A stretch of DNA of 49,378 nucleotides. Source: Verrucomicrobiota bacterium. GTDB taxonomy: Bacteria; Verrucomicrobiota; Verrucomicrobiia; Opitutales; Opitutaceae. Of this stretch, positions 1 through 8,585 are shown one piece after another. Made by a program: the position numbers and the translations under genes. The notes under the pieces are model-generated. The model saw only the letters and a list, made by a program, of their open reading frames with translations. It searched no databases and was not told the DNA's origin. Numbering within the stretch: position 1 is the first letter of the stretch; the number at the start of each line of letters is the position of its first letter. The stretch lies in NCBI GenBank assembly GCA_023430825.1, contig JAEYYL010000079.1:1-49378 (forward strand), given 5' to 3'.

Positions 1-1669
1 TCGGGAGCGTCACGGGCCGCAGCAGCGCGATCGCGTGCACCGACAACTCGTGTTCCTCCAACACCGCGCGGCGAATCGCCGCCGCCACCGCGTCGCCATC
101 GAGGGTTTTCAACGCCGTCCGCTGCACTTCCACCGCCAAGCCGATGCGTTCCTGGCCGTCGACCGTCAGCGCGAACGCCGAGCACGCCCCCGCCTGCAAC
201 GCCGGATGACTCGTCTCGACGGTGCGCTCGATGTCCTGCGGGTAATGATTTTTCCCGCGAACGATGATCAGGTCTTTGATGCGCCCGGTGACGTAGAGCT
301 CCGCGTCGCGCAGGAAACCGAGATCGCCGGTGCGCAGCCACGGACCGCTGCCGTCGGCGTGCGTGGCGTGCAGGACGTCGCGCGTGTGGTCGGGCTTTGC
401 CCAGTAACCGGCCGCGACGTGCGCGCCGCGTATCCAGATTTCGCCGACGGCGTTCTCCGGCAGCGACGCCCCCGTCTCGGGCTCGACGATCCGCAGCTCC
501 TGGCCTTCGACCGAGGTGCCGCAGCTCACGAGACGCAACGTCTGCCGCGAGCGTTCATCGGCGGCGACCGGACGGCGCGCGCCGAGCGCATCGGCATCGA
601 CATCGAGATAACGCGGACCGGCACCTGCGCGGCCTCCCGTCGAGAGCAGCGTCGTCTCCGCCATGCCGTAGCACGCGTAAAGCGCCTCGCGCCGCAGCCC
701 GCAGCCGGCGAACGCCGCCGCGAACCGGTCGAAGGCGCGCGCATCGATCGGCTCGGAGCCGCTGTAGATGAGTTCCAAACAGCTCAGGTCGAGCGACGCC
801 TTTTGCTCGGCGGTCACCACGCGGGCGCACAGATCGAAAGCGAAATTCGGCGCGCCGGTCGTGCGCGCGCGGTGATGCGAGAGCGCCGCAAGCCAGCGCA
901 CCGGCCGCTGGAGAAAACTCACCGGCGACATCAGCACCGTGCTCGTGCCGAGATACAGCGGCTGGAGCAGGTTTCCGATCAGCCCCATGTCATGGTAGAT
1001 CGGCAGCCAGCTAACGAACGTCGACTGCTCGTGATAACCGAACTGGCGGCGGATCATGGCCATGTTCGCCATGATGTTCCCGTGCGTGATCATCACGCCG
1101 CGCGGCTGGCCGGTGGAGCCGGAGCTGTATTGGAGCAGCGCGAGCGTGTCGCCGCTCAACGCCGGCGGCTGCCAGCCATCGCCCGCCGCGAGATCGATCT
1201 CATCGCTGCACAACAACGAAAACGCCCGCGCCCGCTCACCCAGCCACGGCTCGATCTTCAGCCGGGCGTCGCGGGTCGTGACGATCGTCCGCACCTGCGC
1301 GTCGGCCAGAATCGCCTCGATGCGTGGCATATGGCGGACGTTGCGCGGCGGATAAGCCGCGATGGCGACGACCCCCGCATACAAACACCCGAAGAACGAC
1401 GCCACGAATTCCAGTCCCGCGGGCTGCAGCAGCAACACGCGGTCGCCGGGAGCGACGCGCGCGCGCAGGATGTTTGCGATAGCGCGCGCCCGGGCGTCGA
1501 GCGTGGCGTAGTTCAGCACCTCTCCCGGCTCCTCGCCTTCAGGCAAGAAATGCACAGCCGCGTGGTTGGCGTGCGTTTCGGCGCGGGTCCGCAGAAGCTC
1601 GACAAAGCTGGCGCTGGATGGGTTGGGCAAAGCGCCATCGTTCAAGACGAACGCAATTCGTAGCGCCAC
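1..1669 (-). CDS. Fatty acyl-AMP ligase (partial, C-terminus beyond window)
   Basis: Adenylates a fatty acid, normally for hand-over to an acyl carrier or polyketide/NRPS protein. The reverse strand reads continuously into the left edge. Motifs in order are the P-loop QYSSGSTGQPRGVMITHGN, the Y-H-D-M-G motif region SWLPIYHDMGLIG, the A5-like YACYGMAETTLL, TGDLGFL, and GRIKDLIIVRGKNHYPQDIE. The last two, together with the early YPPRN stretch, are characteristic of the FAAL branch rather than acyl-CoA ligases. The start is uncertain: the frame is closed by TGA at 1678-1676, leaving GTG at 1669 or TTG at 1645 as candidates, neither with a good ribosome-binding site. The plus-strand reading across this region is an antisense shadow. 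No product partner is visible in the window. Confidence 0.88.
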   Translation of the reverse strand, partial: MALRIAFVLNDGALPNPSSASFVELLRTRAETHANHAAVHFLPEGEEPGEVLNYATLDARARAIANILRARVAPGDRVLLLQPAGLEFVASFFGCLYAGVVAIAAYPPRNVRHMPRIEAILADAQVRTIVTTRDARLKIEPWLGERARAFSLLCSDEIDLAAGDGWQPPALSGDTLALLQYSSGSTGQPRGVMITHGNIMANMAMIRRQFGYHEQSTFVSWLPIYHDMGLIGNLLQPLYLGTSTVLMSPVSFLQRPVRWLAALSHHRARTTGAPNFAFDLCARVVTAEQKASLDLSCLELIYSGSEPIDARAFDRFAAAFAGCGLRREALYACYGMAETTLLSTGGRAGAGPRYLDVDADALGARRPVAADERSRQTLRLVSCGTSVEGQELRIVEPETGASLPENAVGEIWIRGAHVAAGYWAKPDHTRDVLHATHADGSGPWLRTGDLGFLRDAELYVTGRIKDLIIVRGKNHYPQDIERTVETSHPALQAGACSAFALTVDGQERIGLAVEVQRTALKTLDGDAVAAAIRRAVLEEHELSVHAIALLRPVTLP

Positions 1670-1867
1670 AACTTTTCACGAGCATCCCTTACTTGCGTTA
1701 CACAATTCCTTATACCGCTGCCATTCGCCCATTACGGTTCATGGAAACTGCCGGCCTCATCGCAGCGCGCGGCGGCCGCCCGCGGCGCATCCCGGGACGA
1801 TGCCCATCCCGCTCCAACGCAAAACGATGACGCCCCACCGGCCGTCCTCGGCTTACGCCGTCGTGCC

Positions 1868-2332
1868 TCATAAATTGCTCTCGGCGCTGCTCGCCGCGGG
1901 AGGGTTTTCCGTTGCTGCACCCCGCCGTTCCCGCCGCCGCTCCAACCCGACGACCGCCGCCGCCAGGAGCGCCACCCCCACCGCCCCTCCGAGCGCCGCC
2001 ATCACCGTCGTCGGGGCGTGGCTTCCGAAACAACCGCATCGCACGTCGAGCCCGCGCATCGCCGCACTCGTCAGGGCCGCCGCAAAGACGAGCGACAGCC
2101 CGAGTGCGACCGTCGCCGCGCCCCGCCGCCAGTGGGGAAACAACAGCGTCACTGCCGTCAGCACTTCGAGCCAGGGCAGATACACCGCGAGCAGGCCCGT
2201 CCACGGCGAGACGAGCAGCTGATAGTGCTCGATGTCGCGCGAGAACGTGAAGGGGTCCATCAGCTTCAACCCGCCCGCGGTTCCCAGGATCGCCGCGAGG
2301 ACGATACCCAATAGCGGTGGCAACCACTTCAT
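1868..2332 (-). CDS. MauE/DoxX-like membrane protein
   Basis: A 154-residue integral membrane protein with about four hydrophobic segments and the motif RCGCFG near residue 98, typical of MauE-like redox-associated membrane proteins. Such proteins are linked to disulfide handling or methylamine dehydrogenase maturation, but no mau genes are here. The chosen start, MKWLPPLLG at 2332, overlaps the stop of the upstream rhodanese-like gene by ATGA, so the two are probably translationally coupled. The longer upstream reading of the frame is only the antisense of the rhodanese gene. The function beyond a membrane redox role is not known. Confidence 0.75.
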   Translation of the reverse strand: MKWLPPLLGIVLAAILGTAGGLKLMDPFTFSRDIEHYQLLVSPWTGLLAVYLPWLEVLTAVTLLFPHWRRGAATVALGLSLVFAAALTSAAMRGLDVRCGCFGSHAPTTVMAALGGAVGVALLAAAVVGLERRRERRGAATENPPAASSAESNL

Positions 2333-2760
2333 CGCACCGGCTCCTTTCCTTCGCGCCAGTCTTCGCGGAGCATGAACACCGTTTCGTTGAGATCGTTGCT
2401 CAACCGCTCCGCCATCTCGCGCACCACATGGTCGTAGCGCCCCTCGCCATACACCACGATCGGCTGCGGCGGCGCCCAGATCGCGGTGACCTTCGCCAGG
2501 CTTTCCTCCCACGGCCCGCCCGGCGACACCGAGATCGCGCCGTGCAAATGATCGCGGTGAAACGCCTCCGCCGGCCGGACGTCGATCCACAGCGGCGCCA
2601 CCGGCCACGCCTTCGCTTCCTTGATGCCCACCACCTCCGGCGACAACCGCGACCAGTCAGGCCGCCGCGGATGCAGCCAGCCGGTGAACAACGCCGGGAC
2701 CGCCGCCACCAGCAACAGCGTCACCGCGACGCCACGAGCCGTGCTGGATGTTCGCTTCAT
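2329..2760 (-). CDS. Rhodanese-like domain protein, N-terminally anchored
   Basis: About 143 residues: an N-terminal hydrophobic segment (signal or anchor) followed by a rhodanese fold with WIDVRPAEAFHRDHLHGAI (the DxR..F...HI..A pattern) and then IVVYGEGRYDHVVREMAERL. In active rhodaneses the YC..G loop holds the catalytic cysteine; here glycine follows the tyrosine, so the sulfurtransferase cysteine appears to be missing. Start MKRTSSTARG at 2760 is preferred to the longer start at 2802 because it begins immediately before the hydrophobic segment. It overlaps the MauE-like gene by 4 bp and probably acts with it at the membrane. Confidence 0.72.
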   Translation of the reverse strand: MKRTSSTARGVAVTLLLVAAVPALFTGWLHPRRPDWSRLSPEVVGIKEAKAWPVAPLWIDVRPAEAFHRDHLHGAISVSPGGPWEESLAKVTAIWAPPQPIVVYGEGRYDHVVREMAERLSNDLNETVFMLREDWREGKEPVR

Positions 2761-2932
2761 CGATCGTCGTTGCGGGCTTGGTTGAGGGGAGGCAGCGCAC
2801 ACAAACCTCGCTGCAACCCCCTTATGATGTCGCCGCCGGGAAGCTCAAGGCTTCCCGCGGCGCCGCGGTGGAACGGCCCAAATCACCCTTTCTCATGATC
2901 CCGCCGCACCCGGTGTCCCGCTCCCTATTAAC

Positions 2933-3051
2933 TGTCATTGCGAAGCTTGCCCGCCTTCGGAGGGAGCGAAGCGACGAAGCAATCCATCCAGCTGGATCGC
3001 CAAGCCCTCGTTCCCGCCACAGGCGTGGCAAGCCTCGGGCTCGCAATGACA
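2933..3051. repeat. Dispersed palindromic repeat, MITE-like
   Basis: Outer inverted repeats TGTCATTGCGA and TCGCAATGACA (11 bp, perfect) enclose about 97 bp including GGAGCGAAGCGACGAAGCAATC. This sequence type is seen as a dispersed intergenic element in many unrelated environmental bacteria. There is no coding content. It lies between the rhodanese gene and the DUF5107 gene. Confidence 0.65.
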
Positions 3052-3225
3052 AGGCCGCGCGGGATGAATGTGCGTTAAGGCCGCCGAAACCACTCAGCGA
3101 CGGGGTCGCGAAACCCCGGCCCTACCTCTCGCCCATCGCACCGCTCCTCGATCGTCGGATCATTTCGACCCAGGCGGAGTCGCGAAGTCGATACCGCCTG
3201 GCGACCGAGGAAGCTGCGCCGCGCG

Positions 3226-3299
3226 GTGGCGCCCGACGTCCTCGTCGGGCTCGATCGCGTTTCGCTCGCAAACAACCCGACGAGGACGTCGGGTTCCAC
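3226..3299. repeat. REPIN-like doublet of inverted REP units
   Basis: Two 18-bp units, CCCGACGTCCTCGTCGGG (3232-3249) and its exact reverse complement (3276-3293), are separated by 26 bp. Each unit is itself a hairpin (CCCGACG/CGTCGGG with a 4-nt loop). Two inverted REP units are the REPIN/BIME arrangement. It sits just downstream of the DUF5107 stop codon and may also act as a transcript end stabiliser. Confidence 0.65.
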
Positions 3300-3320
3300 C
3301 TTCGACGGCCTGAATCCGCC

Positions 3321-6300
3321 TCACCGTTCCGCCAACAGGTCCGCGGCTGCCGCGTGGCTGGGATCGCGGCGCAGCACCTCGCGGAGGTCGCGTTGCGCCG
3401 CGGCGCGATGTCCGAGACCGAGTTCCGCCTGCGCACGCAGGAAAAGCGCGGTCGTCTGCCGGCGGGCCTGGAGATCGTCGTCGAAAAGAAGCATCGTCGG
3501 CAGCGAGGTCGCGAAATAGTCGATGCGCGCCGGCGTCCGCGCCAGCTCCGCCGCGTAGGCGCGAAGGTCGCGAAACAACGTGCGCGCCGCGGCGCCGCGG
3601 CCGAGGCGCTGGAGCGCGCGCCCCGCGTAGAACGTCAGCTCGGAAAACGGCTGCACGCTCATCTCCTGGAAATCCCCGCGGGTCGCGGCGGCGCGTTCCC
3701 ACCACTGTCTCGCGACGTCGCGCGCACCGGCGGCGGCCTGCGCCTCGCCGAGCCAGAAATAAATGTCGCCCGGGTTGGCGAGCAGGTGCCGCGCCTCGCC
3801 GAGATTCGCCGGGGGTTGCAGCGCCGCGCCGAAAAGACGCACCGCCTCGTCCGCGTCGCCGCGGCGCAGCGCCGCCCGACCGAGCGCGAGGTGCGTGCGC
3901 ACGTGCTGCCCGAGCGCCTGCCCCTCCCCGCCTTCCCAGGGCTGGAATTTCCGCTGGGCCAGGATCGCGCGCGCGTCCTCCACCCGGCCGGCCTGGTTCA
4001 ACAACGCGCACAACTCCAGCGTCGCATCGTCGCGCTCCGCCACCTGGGCGCGCGCCGCCTCGAACGCCGCGAGCCGACGACGAATCGGACGCCCCAGCCG
4101 CTTCCACAACTGGTCGCGCTCGTAAACCAGCCGCGCGTCGGCCGGATTCGCCGCGATCGCCCGCGCATAGGCGCGCTCCGCCTTCGCCGGCGATCGCGCG
4201 ACGTTGAAGTAGGCGATGCCGAGATTGCGCCAGACGACCGAAAACTTCGGGGCCCGCTTCGCACTCCGCTCCCAGCACGCGATCGCTTCCGCATAACGCC
4301 GCCGGTCGTAGAACAGGTTGCCCAGGTAATACGCCGCATGCGCGTCGGCCGGGTTCGCCTGCAGCGCGGCCTCGAGCACCGCGATCTCCTCGAGCCGCGC
4401 CGGGAAACAGTAGTCGGGCGACGCCTTCGCCGCCCGCCGCCACGCCGCGCGAGCCGCCCCGTGCGCGCCGCGCTGCGCGTGCAAAAACGCCCGGTGATAC
4501 TCGAGCAGCGGCCCGGCGCCGGAAAACGGCTCCGGCGCCGCGCCTTCGAGCACCGCCAGCGCCTCGGCGTAAAGTCCCGCGCGCGCATGATCGAGCGCGA
4601 GGTCGATCCGCGTCTGCGACGCGCAGCGCAGCGGCTCGCCGCGCAGGTGCCGCGCCCAGTGATCGAGCGGATCGAGCGCGAGCGTCGCGGCGATCGCCGT
4701 ATCCGCGTCTTCGTTACGCCCGAGCCGGCGCAGCACGATCGCGCGCAGGTCCCGCGCCCGCAGGTGGTCGGTGTTCGTCCGCAGCGCACGGTCCAGGTGA
4801 TCGAGCGCCTGCGTCCAGTCGCCGCGCCGGCAGTCGATCTCGGCCAGCGCGTGATAACCGGCGGACTGCCAGGCGTGATTCCACGTCGCCTTGTAGAAAG
4901 CCGCATACGCCTCGTCGCCCCGGCCCTGATAACCCAGCGCCAGCCCGAGTTGGTAATACGCCTCGCCGTCGGCGGGATTCGGGTTGCGCAGCGTGAGCCG
5001 CGCGATCGCCGTGCGGAGAAATTTCTCCGCCACGTCGAACTCGCCCCGCCGCAGGTGCCAGACGCCGAGCGCCTGGTTGCACCGCGCGTCGCCCGGATCG
5101 CGCCGCAGCGCCTCCTCCCAGTAGGGCACCGGGCTCCGCGTCGCGTGCCGATACTGCGCGAGATGCTGTCCGGTGACAAAAAGCTCGTCGGCGCTTGCGA
5201 TGTCGGCCGGCGACGGCGGTTCGGTGGCCGGCGCCGGCGGCTCGCCCGTGTGCGGCGGCTGGGGCGCGTAAGCGAGCAGTTCGCGGTTGTCTGCCGTCGC
5301 GACGCGCACCCGAAACTCGTGCGCTGAGGCGCGTCGCGGGAGCGGCACGGTCGCGACGAGCGGCCGGTCGGGCGCGAGGTCCTCGCGCCAGGCGCGCAGG
5401 CGTTTCGCGCCGTGCCACAGCTCGACCCGCGCGCCGGGCCGGTGTTGCGTCACCGCCACGCCGAGCGAGGCCGTGCGGGCGTCGACGTGGAACGCGATCG
5501 CCGCATCGACGTTCGCCGCCTGCGCCGCGCCGATCCGCTGCACCGGATACCAGAACACGCTCCAGGTCTTCGTCTCGCCCGGCAGCAAGTGGGAAAAGTC
5601 CGGCTGGTTGTCGGTATAGACGCCGAGCATCAGCTCGATGTAGGGGCCGTCGTCGTCGGTGAGATTGCGATCCCAGGCGTATCCGAATTCCTGATTCCCC
5701 CAGGTCCACTGCTTCTTGCCGGGCGCGATGTGGTGGTTCGCCACCTGGATGACCCCGGCCTGCCGGAGGTGGTCATAGCCGCCGGAGAAATCCTGCTCCG
5801 AGCCGAGACACATGTAGGACGTGGGCACGGGGATGTTCGCATACCACGACAGATCGTTCGGCGCGTAGGGCGGGATGGCCGGGTTGCCGCCGATGGGGTC
5901 GGAATGCGGCGGCACGAACTGCGCCGGCACTTCCGCGGCCGGGATGCCGTCGCGCGCGCGCGACGCGTAGTCGACGCCGTAATACCGGCCGTCGCACCGC
6001 GGGAAGCGGCTCATCGCGCGCTTCGCGTGATCCGCCACCGCCGTCACATCGGGCGGGAACACCGACTGGTAGCCCTCGTGCACGCGGGTCGCGACGTTGG
6101 CCCACCAAAGGAAGGTCTGCGCGTGCGGCGTGCGGTTGTAGGCGCGCATCTTCACCTCGATCACGGCCTTGTCGGGATGCAGGCAGACGCCGTGCATGCC
6201 CTTCATGCGCTGCAGCGGATCGTGGTCGCCGAGCCAGATCGTCTTGCTGCCGTCGGCATGCTCCTCGATTTCGACGTCGACCGGCAGGAAGGTCGCGGGC

Positions 6301-6677
6301 CGGTGATGCTGCGGCCAGTTGAACTCGACGCCGCCGGAGATCCACGGGCCGGCGAGGGCGACGAGGGCCGGCTTGATGACGTTCTGGCGGTAGAAGAAAT
6401 TGTAGCCGTTGGTCTTGTCCTCGCCCGCGTGGATGCGTCCGCCGATTTCCGGCAGCACCATGACGCGGAGGAAGGCGTTCTCGATCCAGACGGCGTCCCA
6501 CGTGCGGTCGCGCTTCGTTTCCGCGATGCGGTTGTAGCAGGGCAGCGGATACACGCGGCCGCTGCTGCCCTGATAGACGCGTTTCTCCAAAAACATCGGA
6601 TTCCGATCCGGGGGCAGCGGCTCATAGGTGGGGAACACGACCGGCTCGCGCCGGACGACGACGGGGGATGGGGGCAT
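3321..6677 (-). CDS. DUF5107 domain protein with C-terminal TPR repeats
   Basis: About 1118 residues. The N-terminal half (to about residue 440) matches the DUF5107 type, with VLPEIGGRIHAGEDKTNGYNF, WPQHHRPATF and WANVATRVHEGYQSVFPPD; it resembles sugar-mutarotase/beta-sandwich proteins. The remainder is a long series of TPR-type helix pairs, for example GEAYYQLGLALGYQGRGDEA and AHAAYYLGNLFYDRRRYAEA. Such proteins are common in Verrucomicrobiota and Bacteroidota near carbohydrate genes; substrate unknown. Start MPPSPVVVRR at 6677 is chosen because the 18 upstream in-frame residues look non-native. No AGGAGG-type site precedes it. This is the last host gene before the tRNA. Confidence 0.8.
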   Translation of the reverse strand: MPPSPVVVRREPVVFPTYEPLPPDRNPMFLEKRVYQGSSGRVYPLPCYNRIAETKRDRTWDAVWIENAFLRVMVLPEIGGRIHAGEDKTNGYNFFYRQNVIKPALVALAGPWISGGVEFNWPQHHRPATFLPVDVEIEEHADGSKTIWLGDHDPLQRMKGMHGVCLHPDKAVIEVKMRAYNRTPHAQTFLWWANVATRVHEGYQSVFPPDVTAVADHAKRAMSRFPRCDGRYYGVDYASRARDGIPAAEVPAQFVPPHSDPIGGNPAIPPYAPNDLSWYANIPVPTSYMCLGSEQDFSGGYDHLRQAGVIQVANHHIAPGKKQWTWGNQEFGYAWDRNLTDDDGPYIELMLGVYTDNQPDFSHLLPGETKTWSVFWYPVQRIGAAQAANVDAAIAFHVDARTASLGVAVTQHRPGARVELWHGAKRLRAWREDLAPDRPLVATVPLPRRASAHEFRVRVATADNRELLAYAPQPPHTGEPPAPATEPPSPADIASADELFVTGQHLAQYRHATRSPVPYWEEALRRDPGDARCNQALGVWHLRRGEFDVAEKFLRTAIARLTLRNPNPADGEAYYQLGLALGYQGRGDEAYAAFYKATWNHAWQSAGYHALAEIDCRRGDWTQALDHLDRALRTNTDHLRARDLRAIVLRRLGRNEDADTAIAATLALDPLDHWARHLRGEPLRCASQTRIDLALDHARAGLYAEALAVLEGAAPEPFSGAGPLLEYHRAFLHAQRGAHGAARAAWRRAAKASPDYCFPARLEEIAVLEAALQANPADAHAAYYLGNLFYDRRRYAEAIACWERSAKRAPKFSVVWRNLGIAYFNVARSPAKAERAYARAIAANPADARLVYERDQLWKRLGRPIRRRLAAFEAARAQVAERDDATLELCALLNQAGRVEDARAILAQRKFQPWEGGEGQALGQHVRTHLALGRAALRRGDADEAVRLFGAALQPPANLGEARHLLANPGDIYFWLGEAQAAAGARDVARQWWERAAATRGDFQEMSVQPFSELTFYAGRALQRLGRGAAARTLFRDLRAYAAELARTPARIDYFATSLPTMLLFDDDLQARRQTTALFLRAQAELGLGHRAAAQRDLREVLRRDPSHAAAADLLAER

Positions 6678-6837
6678 GGCGTAAGGAGGTTCGATCGCGT
6701 CGAGTCGACCGCAGCCGCGGCGGCGGGACAATGCCCGACCGATTCCGACCGTCTGAGCGGGTGAGGCGGCGCGGCGAGGAATGTGTTGAGATCGGAAAGC
6801 CGCGCCGCACGCTGACGCTGTTCCAATTTCGGCATGC

Positions 6838-6880
6838 GGGCCTATAGCTCAACGGTCAGAGCAGAGGACTCATAATCCTT
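6838..6880 (+). pseudogene. 5' half of tRNA-Ile(CAU), cut by island insertion
   Basis: Contains the 5' acceptor strand GGGCCTA, the D-arm GCTC-AACGGTCA-GAGC, the anticodon stem GAGGA, the loop CTCATAA with anticodon CAT, and TCCTT. After 6880 the sequence leaves the tRNA (AGGCGAGCC), with no variable loop, T-arm or 3' acceptor. The missing part is found at 33275-33307. Joined there, the halves give a complete 76-nt cloverleaf including CCA, with acceptor pairs G1-C72, G2-C71, G3-C70, C4-G69 and C5-G68. Confidence 0.92.
6868..6880 (+). repeat. attL core of the genomic island
   Basis: ACTCATAATCCTT, identical to 33262-33274 at the right end. It covers the anticodon loop and 3' anticodon stem of tRNA-Ile(CAU), a usual target region for tyrosine integrases. 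The sequences flanking the two copies continue as the two complementary parts of the same tRNA. Confidence 0.9.
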
Positions 6881-6907
6881 AGGCGAGCCAAACTTTTCTC
6901 CTCTGAA

Positions 6908-6949
6908 GCGACCCAACGCCGAATGGTGCTTGGACACTGCTTGGACACT
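6908..6949 (-). pseudogene. Possible remnant of an integrase N-terminus
   Basis: On the minus strand this stretch can be read as SVQAVSKHHSALGR, close to SVQAVSKQDSAIGR near the N-terminus of the island integrase (33160-31781). It may be a fragment left by an earlier insertion or end duplication, or simply the coding reading of a functional DNA repeat shared by both ends. No further integrase domain follows. Confidence 0.35.
6927..6949 (+). repeat. Left copy of end-specific direct repeat
   Basis: Two tandem copies of TGCTTGGACAC followed by T, 46 bp inside the attL core. The identical 23 bp recurs at 33087-33109 inside the right end in the same orientation. Tandem short repeats near both att sites are what arm-type integrase binding sites look like; this is inference. 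Confidence 0.6.
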
Positions 6950-7528
6950 TGTAGGACAGCCAAAGAGGGCTGGCATCTCAATTTTCCCTCGTTCAGGAGG
7001 AAAGTTACCTGCTTGCCGCCGATCACGCTCGCCGATGCACTTTCCTCGCGCCCCTGCCATGGAAGACTTTATGTCCGTTCGGGAACGGCTTCTTCAATAT
7101 CGTGGCAAGCACCTCAGGCCTCCACGACCAGAGTCCCGCCTCGCACCTTGTGGTCGATAGCCGTCGAAGAATGGTCCGCTCTCGAAAACTTTTTGCGGCA
7201 TCTCCGCGGGGATCACCGCCGAGCTATAACATCAGCGCAACTCCGCGTGGGTCTCCCGATGATCGGCAAAAACGCGGAGCGCGATGTCGATGTGAGCTCA
7301 CCCCGAGTGCCATACTCCCAAGATAGCGCTAATTCGGGGCAAAATTGCTCGCAGGAGCCACCGCGGCTCGGCACGCGTGAACGAACTTGGTGCACCACGC
7401 CCAACATGGGATTCGCTGCTCCTTGGAGGGTCGAAAGACCATCGAGGATACGCCGCAACAGGAGGACCTGACTCACGCCAGCGGGAATGAGATTGGAACC
7501 CGATGGCCGGGTGCCCCACGGAAACGCG
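6950..7528. other. Non-coding left end of island
   Basis: No convincing gene. The open frames here have no recognisable domain, atypical composition, and overlap each other on both strands. The stretch probably holds only the left-end recombination region and decayed sequence. Confidence 0.5.
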
Positions 7529-8407
7529 CTATGCCCTGATTTGCACAACGACGTTTTGTCGTTGCAGAGCTAGAATTCCTGATTGCTGATATGCCATCTC
7601 GGAGGTGTCCGGCCGACCGTCGGGCCAGTCGATCCTCATGTCGACTGCCCACGCTAGTTCTTCCGAATCCGGCGCTATCCACGCGCTGATAATTTCATGG
7701 TCAGAGGTCCCGAAACGTCCGGTAGCCAGATCCGTAAGGAATTCCCGGGAGCTAAGAGATGGTAGGTTTGCCTCCCGCAATACACGAGCTACTTCCTGGA
7801 TGCTCTTTAGTCGATCGCACTTGAACCATTCAAACGGCAGGATGGGAGCGCCATTTAAATCGCTGCGGCGATACAATAGTAACGCCACGTAACTCAGCCT
7901 CCCCTCTAGGACTTTCTTTTGACTAGGGCTTAGCTGACCCAACAAACCCGTCAAATTCTGGGTTATCTTCGCCTGACAAAGCGCACCTTGTGGTGCCATC
8001 ACTAACCCAGCCACGGGAGACGTCGTGTCAAAAAAACGTGGGCAAAGAAGCGCCATGCCAAGATCCCCGCCGGTCCTGCCCTCGAATGATCGTTGATGAA
8101 ACGTGACCGTGCCAGCTAAACCGCGTGCCCACTTTCCAGCGTTAAGCTCCGCTACGGGATTCCCGCAGGATTCAAGATCTTGAGTCAACGCAACCTCGAA
8201 AACTCGCTGGAGATTTGCTGCTTCCACGCGTTGCTTAAGCTCAAGAAACAAGAAGCGGGTTACATCTTCTTCGCCGACGCGCGGGAGTCGCGTGCAATCA
8301 TGCTCCCGGACGTGGCGTTCCGCTGCATCCCACACGTTACCCACTTCGGTCAATAGCCGGGGAAGCAGTATTTCAGAATTCCACACGGCTAGAGCTGGTG
8401 CCGCCAC
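7529..8407 (-). CDS. Hypothetical protein, possible Mrr-like nuclease
   Basis: 292 residues starting at GTG 8407. No certain family. The segment GGDLGMALLCPRFF followed by GALCQAKITQ could be the D...QxK catalytic pair of Mrr/PD-(D/E)XK nucleases, and is followed by SQKKVLEGRLSYVALLLYRR. Proteins with a QAK strand and an LxYLALLLY helix occur as solitary defence-like cargo. It stands alone, facing the left end, with a gap on either side. The nuclease reading is inference from motif spacing; a structure prediction would decide it. Confidence 0.45.
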   Translation of the reverse strand: MAAPALAVWNSEILLPRLLTEVGNVWDAAERHVREHDCTRLPRVGEEDVTRFLFLELKQRVEAANLQRVFEVALTQDLESCGNPVAELNAGKWARGLAGTVTFHQRSFEGRTGGDLGMALLCPRFFDTTSPVAGLVMAPQGALCQAKITQNLTGLLGQLSPSQKKVLEGRLSYVALLLYRRSDLNGAPILPFEWFKCDRLKSIQEVARVLREANLPSLSSREFLTDLATGRFGTSDHEIISAWIAPDSEELAWAVDMRIDWPDGRPDTSEMAYQQSGILALQRQNVVVQIRA

Positions 8408-8585
8408 TTAGTTTTGTCGTCATGGGTCCTGGAGGGTAGCGACTCCCAAATTGTTCCGGCGCGCAAGCCCCCGATAGCACCCCAACGAGGACCACGAGCA
8501 CCCCCAGCCTTCAGTCCGGCTACCGCATGCCCCCGTTGAAGTTTGCTTGCAACGCGCCCTCTAAGCGGCCCAATGTGACGCTGCC

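Noticed and set aside
35..1663. Long plus-strand open frame of 542 codons
   Set aside because: Arginine/alanine-rich antisense of the fatty acyl-AMP ligase, which has all its motifs on the minus strand.
2748..5327. Plus-strand open frame of 859 codons over repeats and the DUF5107 gene
   Set aside because: Antisense shadow in high-GC DNA; it crosses two intergenic repeats and shows no domain.
6838..6940. Complete tRNA at the left junction
   Set aside because: Only the 5' half is present; sequence after 6880 cannot form the T-arm or the 3' acceptor.
6923..7471. Plus-strand frame of 182 codons at the island's left end
   Set aside because: Begins within the end-specific repeat and shows no family features or ribosome site.
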